This document shows positions 57,230 to 64,000 of a stretch of 64,000 nt of DNA, in pieces. This DNA is from Aliiglaciecola lipolytica (GTDB lineage: Bacteria; Pseudomonadota; Gammaproteobacteria; Enterobacterales; Alteromonadaceae): assembly GCF_018860635.1 (NCBI RefSeq), contig NZ_JAHKPT010000025.1, forward strand, positions 41,673-105,672. The letters are read 5' to 3'. The notes under the pieces are model-generated. The model had not been told where the DNA came from. It ran no database searches and saw nothing but the letters and a program-made list of their open reading frames with translations. Position 1 is the stretch's first letter. Each line of letters begins with the position of its first letter. The translations under genes were made by a program, and so were the position numbers.

Positions 57230-59881
57230 ATGACAATTAATATCCGTATCTACATTGCGTTCTTTTTCGCCAGTATTTGTTTACTGCCTTTGGCACAAGC
57301 TCAAGAATTCCCATTGTGGCAACAGTCAAAGACTACAACTAAAATTGATGCCCGATACAGGCAAACCGTCGCAACTGGAAACGAGCTGACGATCAATCCT
57401 ATTGAATTCACTTCGCTGATAAACAATCAAACATCTGAATTTGAACTCTCGGTCCCCACTCCCGAGGGTGATTACCTTATCTTCAAATTACAGCAAGTTC
57501 GAGTAATGGCCGAACCTCTGGCAGAGAAATTCCCATTGGTCCGCTCGTTTACTGGCTACAACGTCAATAATCCACAAGATAAGGGCCGATTTGATCTTTC
57601 TCCGGACGGATTATCGGCAATGTTTAAAATCGATACACAATGGGCAATTCTGACGTTTGATAAACTAGGTAACACTCTAGATTATGTTAGTTACTGGGTG
57701 AAAGATGAAATCACCCCTGAACAGCAAAAGTCGCAACTGGCTCAGCAACAAGATTACTTAACCCTACCAGCAACCATCAAAACTGTGTCAAAAAAAGCGA
57801 CATCTTTAGACCCAGATGCTGCTCGGGCGAATGGAAACGCTATCACAACTTATCGAATAGCGATTAGTACCAGCGGAGAATATACCGCGGCAAATGGAGG
57901 CGAAGCTGGCACCATTGCCGAATTAGCAAAACTCATCAATCGGATTAATCAAATTCTATTAACTGACTTGGCAATCCAATTTGAGCTTGTGGCGAACAAT
58001 GACAGAATTATCTATACCGATAGCAGTACCGACCCCTTCGTAAATGATGCAAGTGATGATTTAGAAGCCAATCAAATCGTTATCGATGATCTGATTGGCC
58101 CAGACAACTACGATATTGGTCATGTATTGAATACCGACTCAGGTGGCTTGGCAACTATCCAAAGTATTTGTATTGAGGACTTTAAAGCCCGAGGACAAAC
58201 TGGTAGCAACAGACCCTTTGGCGAGAGCTTTTATACTCAATTAGTCATTCATGAATTTGGCCACCAGTTAGGTGCAGAACATACGTTTAACGCATCCAAC
58301 GCCGCTGGCTGCAGTGAAGACCAACGCTCCAGAAATGCTGCCGTCGAACCTGGCAGCGGTTCGACTATAATGTCATATGCAGGTCTATGCTCTAGCCAAA
58401 ATATACAAAACGATTCTGACGATTATTTTCACAGTTTTTCGGTGGAACAAATTCAATCACTGTTAAGTCGTAGAAATTGTGGTTCGACAGAAACCAATGG
58501 CAATGTGATTCCGATTATCAGTAGCTCTGAAATCAATCACAGCATACCAGCAAATACCCCTTTCGTTTTGACCGCTCAAGCCACCGACAGCGATAATGAT
58601 TTGTTGACATATAGTTGGGATCAAGTGAATCCAGGCGGTTTTGACGGTGCCACTGAATCAGTGCAAGAAATGTCTGAAGACAATGGATTTAACCCATTAT
58701 TTCGTTCCTACCCACCTTCTGACGCATCGAGTCGCTATTTTCCACAAATTAGTCAAGTGCTGAATGACTCAATTGGCTTTGGCGAAGCCTACCCCACCAC
58801 CGAGCGCGCACTCACATTTGAGCTTTTAGTTCGAGATGGAAATGGCGGCGTGATTACGCAATTTGCGAATATCAATGTAGAGCCTACTGATACTCCTTTT
58901 TCGGTGACAACACCTATTGCCGACGCCCGTTGGATTGGCGGGCAAAGCCACCTAGTTGATTGGCAGGTTGCCGGCACAAATAGCGCTCCAATTTCATGTT
59001 CCGCAGTGGATATATTGCTTGATGCTGATGGCGATAACGTTTTCGAGTCGACTTTATTGGCCAATACAGCAAACGATGGTCAACAAAATGTCACCTCTCC
59101 TAGCACCAGTACAAGCAGCGCCCGCATAAAAGTAAGGTGTTCTGATAATGTGTTTTACGCGGTGAATCCTGGCAGTTTTGAAATAGTGCCCGGCAGTGAT
59201 CCTGTCGCTCCTTTGATTACAGGACAAATCGAGCGAACCGAATTAGAAGATACAAGTTTTGTGATTAGCTTTGCTGACTTGTTAGTTGATGATCCGGATT
59301 CAAGCTATCCATCCAACTTCAGTTTGGATGTGTCACCAGGGGCAAACTACGTAGCAAACGAAACTAGCGTCTCACCAAACCCTGACTTTTCAGGAAGTTT
59401 AATCGTCAATATTTCGGTTAATGATGGTGTTAGTGATAGCAATGTTTTCCCATTTACGGTGCAAATAGAAGCCGTCAATGACGCCCCTGTAGCGGTGAAT
59501 GACAGTATCACAATTGACCAAGATTCAGGGACGATTAACATTGATGTATTAAGTAACGACACAGATGCGGATCAAGATTCGTTAATTATTTCTGAAGTCA
59601 CTTATGTAGGCTCAGGACGGGTCAGTATCAATAATGGGCAAGTCAGTTATACTCCTGCCAATGGTTATTTTGGTAGTGACAGTATTATTTATCGAATTGA
59701 AGATCCTAGCTTTGCCACTGATTCTGCAACCATTAGTATTACCGTTAACCAAGAAGTGCTTACACCCACGCCACTGCCAACACCGGATGATAGCTCTGGC
59801 GGTGGTAGTTTCGGTTGGTTGCTAATGTTACTAGCGGCTGCAAGGTTGAGAGGGCGCCGCTGCGCGTGTTGTGCCAAATGA
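57230..59881 (+). CDS. secreted reprolysin-like metalloprotease with GlyGly-CTERM tail
   Basis: An 883-residue exported protease. Signal peptide (about 1-24, cleaved after AQA), a propeptide-like region, then the metzincin zinc site HEFGHQLGAEH at 341-351 with catalytic Glu342 and the Met-turn at Met381 (IMSYAG). Beta-sandwich domains follow, including a tandem-95/cadherin-like repeat (about 750-840: APVAVNDSITIDQDSG, LSNDTDADQDSL). The end is a Pro-rich spacer, GGG at 857-859, a short membrane helix and RLRGRR, the GlyGly-CTERM signal cut by rhombosortase in type II secretion systems. It overlaps the next gene by four bases. Confidence 0.9.
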   Translation: MTINIRIYIAFFFASICLLPLAQAQEFPLWQQSKTTTKIDARYRQTVATGNELTINPIEFTSLINNQTSEFELSVPTPEGDYLIFKLQQVRVMAEPLAEKFPLVRSFTGYNVNNPQDKGRFDLSPDGLSAMFKIDTQWAILTFDKLGNTLDYVSYWVKDEITPEQQKSQLAQQQDYLTLPATIKTVSKKATSLDPDAARANGNAITTYRIAISTSGEYTAANGGEAGTIAELAKLINRINQILLTDLAIQFELVANNDRIIYTDSSTDPFVNDASDDLEANQIVIDDLIGPDNYDIGHVLNTDSGGLATIQSICIEDFKARGQTGSNRPFGESFYTQLVIHEFGHQLGAEHTFNASNAAGCSEDQRSRNAAVEPGSGSTIMSYAGLCSSQNIQNDSDDYFHSFSVEQIQSLLSRRNCGSTETNGNVIPIISSSEINHSIPANTPFVLTAQATDSDNDLLTYSWDQVNPGGFDGATESVQEMSEDNGFNPLFRSYPPSDASSRYFPQISQVLNDSIGFGEAYPTTERALTFELLVRDGNGGVITQFANINVEPTDTPFSVTTPIADARWIGGQSHLVDWQVAGTNSAPISCSAVDILLDADGDNVFESTLLANTANDGQQNVTSPSTSTSSARIKVRCSDNVFYAVNPGSFEIVPGSDPVAPLITGQIERTELEDTSFVISFADLLVDDPDSSYPSNFSLDVSPGANYVANETSVSPNPDFSGSLIVNISVNDGVSDSNVFPFTVQIEAVNDAPVAVNDSITIDQDSGTINIDVLSNDTDADQDSLIISEVTYVGSGRVSINNGQVSYTPANGYFGSDSIIYRIEDPSFATDSATISITVNQEVLTPTPLPTPDDSSGGGSFGWLLMLLAAARLRGRRCACCAK

Positions 59882-60303
59882 GTAATCTAAAAATGAGCGC
59901 TGCGGCATTGCTAATGATTAGCACATCTGGCTGCATAACTGAAAAGGTCAGTAGTGTGACAAAGTCGCCAATTATCGAATCTGACACCCAAACGGAGTCA
60001 CTCGCTACGTTAACTTCAACACAACAAGCAGTAATTGATGGCGACGCAGCAGTTGCTCAGCAAAACTTCAAATTATTGGCCTTTACTAACAAAGTTATTA
60101 GCTTCCCAGGGGTAGATATGAACCTCTATCCTCTGGAGGTTTTGCAACAGCAGTGTGGAATTAAGTACCTCTCTGGTAGCGGTGACACTTTAGCAATAGG
60201 TGAAAGTACCGAAACTAGGAAAGCCCTTAAAAACTATGCCACAACCTACAATTTGATTGTCTTGAAAGGCTGCCAATCATTTCATAAAAATAATCAGAAA
60301 TAA
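59878..60303 (+). CDS. small hypothetical lipoprotein coupled to the metalloprotease
   Basis: A 141-residue protein starting at the ATG that overlaps the protease stop (ATGA), so its translation is probably coupled. The N-terminus MSNLKMSAAALLMISTSGC has a lipobox-like TSGC with Cys19, followed by a polar, Thr/Ser-rich spacer. The C-terminal ~85 residues hold two Cys (about 92 and 132), perhaps a disulfide. I recognise no family. It could be an envelope partner or inhibitor of the protease; this is only inferred from position. The frame runs open back to 59815, but that start lacks support. Confidence 0.7.
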   Translation: MSNLKMSAAALLMISTSGCITEKVSSVTKSPIIESDTQTESLATLTSTQQAVIDGDAAVAQQNFKLLAFTNKVISFPGVDMNLYPLEVLQQQCGIKYLSGSGDTLAIGESTETRKALKNYATTYNLIVLKGCQSFHKNNQK

Positions 60304-60406
60304 GATTATCCGACAGCAATTTTTTGATAGACTCTCGAGCCAGCAACAGGATAAGCGCTATTCTCAACCTAATCATTTTTCCTGTCATTAAACATAAGGG
60401 TATGCG

Positions 60407-61414
60407 ATGAATTTTGAAGGTCAGCACATTCTTTCAGTCAATCAATTCGACCGTGATTCTATTCAGGCGATATTCGATGTAGCTGATAAGATGACACCCT
60501 ACGCGCTTCGCCAAAAACGCACAAAAGTGTTGGACGGAGCTATTTTGGGAAACTTATTTTTTGAAGCGAGCACGCGAACCCGTGTTAGCTTTGGTACGGC
60601 ATTCAATCTACTCGGTGGTGAGGTGCGTGAAACCACCGGTATGAGCAGTTCGGCGCTAGCCAAAGGTGAATCGTTGTTCGACACAGCCAGAGTATTAAGC
60701 GGGTATTCCGATATTATTACCATGCGTCACCCGCAATCAGGTTCAGTATCTGAATTTGCTGAAGGCAGCCGCGTGCCGGTGATTAATGGCGGTGATGGCG
60801 CGAATGAACATCCCACTCAAGCACTGTTAGATTTATATACTATTAGCAAAGAACAGCAATATCATGGTGGGCAAATTGACGGTATTCATATCGCTATGAT
60901 TGGTGATTTAAAATATGGTCGAACTGTGCATTCGTTATCTAAGCTATTGAGTTTATTTAATAACGTACGTTTCACACTTATTTCACCTAAAGAGTTGGCG
61001 ATGCCAGAGTCAATATTGGATGTGATTCGCAGCGCAGGCCACAAGGTTAAAATAACCGATCAACTCGAAGGCAGTGTGGATGCCGACATTTGTTATCAAA
61101 CTCGCATTCAAGAAGAGCGTTTTGAAACACAAGCAGAAGCAAATAAATATCGCGGAAAATTTCGTTTAAACCAAACCATTTATACTAAACACTTCCAATC
61201 TAAAACAGTCATAATGCACCCACTCCCAAGAGACTCACGAGCCGACGCGAATGAGTTGGACAATGACCTTAATTTACACCCCAATTTGGCCATTTTCAGA
61301 CAAGCAGATAACGGCGTATTAGTTAGAATGGCGCTTTTTGCACTGACCCTTGGGGTAGAAAAGTTAGTTTCAAAATACGATCGTGACGTTCATTGGTATA
61401 GTTCAAAGAGATAA
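60407..61414 (+). CDS. pyrB: aspartate carbamoyltransferase catalytic subunit
   Basis: Forms N-carbamoylaspartate, the first committed step of pyrimidine synthesis. It has 335 residues, longer than E. coli PyrB (311). The carbamoyl-phosphate loop [12 protein letters not shown], the Lys-containing [14 protein letters not shown] loop, [15 protein letters not shown] and [15 protein letters not shown] are all intact. No pyrI regulatory subunit gene follows; hemL starts 8 bases later. I see no pyrimidine attenuator in the 103-base gap upstream. Confidence 0.94.
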   Translation: MNFEGQHILSVNQFDRDSIQAIFDVADKMTPYALRQKRTKVLDGAILGNLFFEASTRTRVSFGTAFNLLGGEVRETTGMSSSALAKGESLFDTARVLSGYSDIITMRHPQSGSVSEFAEGSRVPVINGGDGANEHPTQALLDLYTISKEQQYHGGQIDGIHIAMIGDLKYGRTVHSLSKLLSLFNNVRFTLISPKELAMPESILDVIRSAGHKVKITDQLEGSVDADICYQTRIQEERFETQAEANKYRGKFRLNQTIYTKHFQSKTVIMHPLPRDSRADANELDNDLNLHPNLAIFRQADNGVLVRMALFALTLGVEKLVSKYDRDVHWYSSKR

Positions 61415-61422
61415 TAAATTAC

Positions 61423-62709
61423 ATGCAAAAATCACAACAATTGTTCGAGCAAGCACAAAAACATATCCCTGGTGGCGTCAATTCCCCAGTCAGAGCATTT
61501 AAAGCCGTTGGTGGCACTCCACCATTCATCGTTAAAGCCGATGGTCCTTATATTTACGATGCTGATGGCAAGCAATATATCGATTATGTGCAATCTTGGG
61601 GTCCAATGGTGCTAGGTCACAACAACCCTAAAATTCGTCAAGCAGTTATTAATGCAGCTGAAAATGGCCTTAGTTTTGGAGCGCCCACAGAATCTGAAGT
61701 GACCATGGCTGAATTGGTTAATAAACTAGTTCCGTCAATGGAAATGCTACGAATGGTCAACTCAGGCACAGAAGCAACCATGAGTGCTATTCGTTTAGCC
61801 CGAGGCGTAACTGGCAAAAATAAAATTCTTAAATTTGAAGGTTGTTATCACGGACACGCAGACTCGCTGTTAGTGAAAGCCGGCTCTGGTGCACTGACAA
61901 TGGGTGTTCCAAGCTCTCCAGGTGTACCTGCGGATGTGGCAAAACATACCTTGACCATGGAATTTAACAATATTGATAGTGTGAAACAGGCGTTTGCTGA
62001 ATTTGGTGATGATATTGCTTGTATTATTGTTGAACCAGTTGCGGGCAATATGAACTGTATCCCGCCCGTTGATGGATTTTTACAGGGTCTGAGAGACATT
62101 TGTGACCAATATCAAAGTGTTTTGATTTTTGATGAAGTTATGACCGGTTTCAGAGTCAGCCGTGGTGGTGCACAAGAGCTATATTCTATTGTTCCTGACT
62201 TGACCTGTTTAGGCAAGGTTATCGGTGGTGGCATGCCTGTAGGGGCATTTGGTGGTAAAGCTGAAATTATGCAACAAATCGCACCGACAGGCCCTGTCTA
62301 TCAGGCAGGTACTTTATCCGGCAATCCTATTGCCATGGCAGCCGGGTTAGCATCACTAACACAAATTCAAGAGGCTGGTCTATACGACCGACTGAGCCTA
62401 GCAACCAAAACCTTAGCGGAAGGCATAAAATCTATAGCTTTAGAGCATGGGGTTCCGATGACCGTTAATTATGCTGGCAGCATGTTTGGTATTTTCTTTA
62501 CCGACATAGATAAGGTAACCAATTATAAACAAGCAATTAATTGTGATACTGAGATGTTCAATCGCTTTTTTCATGGCATGCTATCAAGAGGGGTTTATTT
62601 GGCTCCGGCATCTTATGAGGCAGGTTTCGTTTCGGCAATGCATGATATGGATATCGTAGAAAAAACCTTACAAATTACCAAAGAAGTATTCGCTGAGTTA
62701 ACAGCCTAA
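61423..62709 (+). CDS. hemL: glutamate-1-semialdehyde 2,1-aminomutase
   Basis: A PLP enzyme of 428 residues that makes 5-aminolevulinate for heme synthesis. It begins with the typical [27 protein letters not shown] text (seen in parts). The PLP lysine is Lys265 in [13 protein letters not shown], and [18 protein letters not shown] and [11 protein letters not shown] are intact. It follows pyrB by 8 bases, so the two may be co-transcribed, an unusual pairing with no direct metabolic link. Confidence 0.96.
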   Translation: MQKSQQLFEQAQKHIPGGVNSPVRAFKAVGGTPPFIVKADGPYIYDADGKQYIDYVQSWGPMVLGHNNPKIRQAVINAAENGLSFGAPTESEVTMAELVNKLVPSMEMLRMVNSGTEATMSAIRLARGVTGKNKILKFEGCYHGHADSLLVKAGSGALTMGVPSSPGVPADVAKHTLTMEFNNIDSVKQAFAEFGDDIACIIVEPVAGNMNCIPPVDGFLQGLRDICDQYQSVLIFDEVMTGFRVSRGGAQELYSIVPDLTCLGKVIGGGMPVGAFGGKAEIMQQIAPTGPVYQAGTLSGNPIAMAAGLASLTQIQEAGLYDRLSLATKTLAEGIKSIALEHGVPMTVNYAGSMFGIFFTDIDKVTNYKQAINCDTEMFNRFFHGMLSRGVYLAPASYEAGFVSAMHDMDIVEKTLQITKEVFAELTA

Positions 62710-62776
62710 TAGGTTTAAAAGTGATGCTGTGTTAGGTTGATTACGTTATTCATAAAAATAAGAAAAAGACGCAAAA

Positions 62777-63877
62777 ATGTTGGAACAAATTTTACAACCT
62801 GTGCCGCTAGTTTTACTGGTTATTATTGTCATCATGGCAGTGGCATTGTTGCGTCTAAATCGAATCTTAAAACAACGAAACCTCGTTAACCTTTCGAATC
62901 AAACCGACGCGCAAATGGAAACGCAGGTGCAAAGTACCTTGCGCGCCAATGAAGCGGATCAGCGGTTTTTATCAAAAGCTGATGAAGCACTTCGCCTAAC
63001 TCAAACCTTTCAAAAGTTTGTACCTCGACAATTTGTTGAACATTTTGCTAAACATGGTTCGGATACCTTAGAGCTTGGTCGAGCAGATGAAGATGAAGTA
63101 GCCATTTTGTTTTCAGATATTCGCGGTTTTACCGGTCTATCAGAAAAGATGACCCCACAAGAATTGATGAAATTTCTTAATTCCTATTTCTTGCGGATGA
63201 ATGATCCTATTCATCAAAATGGTGGCTTTATTGATAAATTTATTGGCGATGCGATCATGGCATTATTTGACCATCCCAATGGTAGTAATCAAGATAAAGC
63301 AATAGATGCGCTTAATGCAGCTTTAGATTTGCGTTATGCGTTAAACGTGTATAACCAGCACCGAAGCAACAGTGGTTATCCACCTATCAACATAGGTGTA
63401 GGTATTCATTTCGGGCCCGTGATTATTGGCACAGTCGGCTCAGACGATCGAATGGATACGACTGTGATTGGTGACAGTGTGAATATCGCCTACCGTTTGG
63501 AATCACTGGCACCGAAATTGGGTGCCGATATCATAGTCAGCTCACAGTTACTTGCAACTGCAGATGCCAAAGCGAAGTTTACCTACAGGCTGCTTGATTG
63601 GGTTCGAGTCAAGGGACGTAAAAATCCTGTAGAAGTGTATGAAATACTCAATCACCTTCCTGAACAAAGTGTGACATTAAAATTGAAAACCGCGCCCTGG
63701 ATCGAAAAAGGGGTTAATTATCGCAAGTCTCAACAATGGAACAAAGCATTAAGTTGTTTCGAAAAAGCACGTTTGTTAAATCCGAATGACCACTTGGTCG
63801 CCCATCACATAGAACAGTGTCACGCCCTAAAAAACACCCTAGTCCCCGCAAATTGGGACGGTGCAGCAGAACTCTAA
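62777..63877 (+). CDS. membrane-anchored class III adenylate cyclase with C-terminal TPR-like tail
   Basis: A 366-residue nucleotide cyclase. One membrane helix (about 9-27), a helical linker, then the class III catalytic domain (about 105-290). The metal-binding Asp114 is in LFSDIRGFTG and the second in FIGDAIM (Asp158). Lys154 is the adenine-type specificity residue, and Asn236/Arg240 in GDSVNIAYRLE are the transition-state pair. This points to cAMP rather than cGMP. The last ~50 residues resemble a TPR unit (QQWNKALSCFEKARLLNPND). A repeat array begins 17 bases after its stop. Confidence 0.9.
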   Translation: MLEQILQPVPLVLLVIIVIMAVALLRLNRILKQRNLVNLSNQTDAQMETQVQSTLRANEADQRFLSKADEALRLTQTFQKFVPRQFVEHFAKHGSDTLELGRADEDEVAILFSDIRGFTGLSEKMTPQELMKFLNSYFLRMNDPIHQNGGFIDKFIGDAIMALFDHPNGSNQDKAIDALNAALDLRYALNVYNQHRSNSGYPPINIGVGIHFGPVIIGTVGSDDRMDTTVIGDSVNIAYRLESLAPKLGADIIVSSQLLATADAKAKFTYRLLDWVRVKGRKNPVEVYEILNHLPEQSVTLKLKTAPWIEKGVNYRKSQQWNKALSCFEKARLLNPNDHLVAHHIEQCHALKNTLVPANWDGAAEL

Positions 63878-63893
63878 CGCCGACAAATTTCCC

Positions 63894-64000
63894 CGTAGCA
63901 TGGCCTTTAGGCCATGGAAAAATCCAAACAGCTACGAGGCCGTAGCATGGTTAGGCCATGGAAAACCCAAACAACCACGAGGCCATGGGAAACTCCAAGC
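63894..64000. repeat. start of a ~45-bp tandem hairpin repeat array (runs off window)
   Basis: Two full units, 63894-63940 (47 bases) and 63941-63983 (43 bases), and the first part of a shortened third from 63984. Shared blocks are CGTAGCATGG, TAGGCCATGGAAAA, CCAAACA and ACGAGGC. In unit 1, ATGGCC/GGCCAT forms an inner hairpin and CGTAGC/GCTACG an outer one. Unit 2 has lost most of both pairings. The array continues to the right; its length and function are unknown. Confidence 0.8.

Noticed and set aside
57230..60303. Protease and neighbours as a phage or toxin island
   Set aside because: No integrase, att-like repeats or abrupt change in base composition; protease and flanks read like chromosomal genes.

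Overview
The window reads as a contiguous piece of a gammaproteobacterial chromosome, most likely Alteromonadales (Alteromonas/Glaciecola/Paraglaciecola-like). This placement is inferred from gene order and protein families: gpmI|yibN-grxC-secB-gpsA, argE|argCBFGH-argA, mrcA|pilMNOPQ-aroKB-damX-dam-rpe-trpS, pabA-HDOD-argD-astA-astD-DUF1338, and TorF-like porin, DUF2970 and DUF2982-type proteins. Base composition is moderately AT-rich. I found no rRNA, tRNA, IS element, prophage or CRISPR array. Almost every gene is intact; only gpmI is cut, by the window edge.

Layout. 1-3.5 kb: glycolysis (gpmI), a membrane rhodanese, glutaredoxin, the SecB chaperone, GpsA and the tRNA methyltransferase TrmL. 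3.5-7.8 kb: a lysophospholipase-like hydrolase, the CpxAR envelope-stress pair and a divergent CpxP/Spy-like chaperone with two repeats, with a Cpx box in between. 7.8-16.5 kb: mgsA, then argE divergent from argCBFGH-argA, with two pairs of candidate ARG boxes between them; together these genes carry arginine biosynthesis from glutamate. 16.6-21.2 kb: malic enzyme and PBP1A. 21.4-30.2 kb: the type IV pilus assembly/secretin operon pilMNOPQ followed by aroK, aroB, damX and dam. 30.2-31.6 kb: two small membrane-associated proteins and an outer-membrane protein. 32-40.7 kb: rpe, trpS, pabA, an HDOD signalling protein, and the arginine succinyltransferase catabolic genes argD/astC, astA, astD, ending in a short DUF1338 oxygenase-like protein.

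40.7-47 kb: a RecQ-family helicase with its zinc cluster unusually far toward the C-terminus, parC with a small membrane protein, and an exported PQQ-type sugar dehydrogenase. 47-51 kb: a BarA-like hybrid kinase with a 7TMR-DISM sensor. 51-56.8 kb: an RND efflux pump and adaptor divergent from a TetR regulator, with a good operator palindrome between them, then an exported RidA-like protein. 57.2-60.3 kb: a secreted metzincin protease with a GlyGly-CTERM (rhombosortase) tail, overlapping by four bases a small lipoprotein gene. 60.4-63.9 kb: pyrB, hemL and a membrane class III adenylate cyclase. The last ~107 bases start an array of ~45-bp hairpin-containing repeats that runs off the window.

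The window is mainly core genome and I see no obvious large new system. The most interesting items are the tandem CpxP/Spy protein under a Cpx box, the rhombosortase-type protease with its coupled lipoprotein, the repeat array at the right edge, the DUF1338 gene at the end of an incomplete AST operon, the non-canonical RecQ, and the structured leader before argD.
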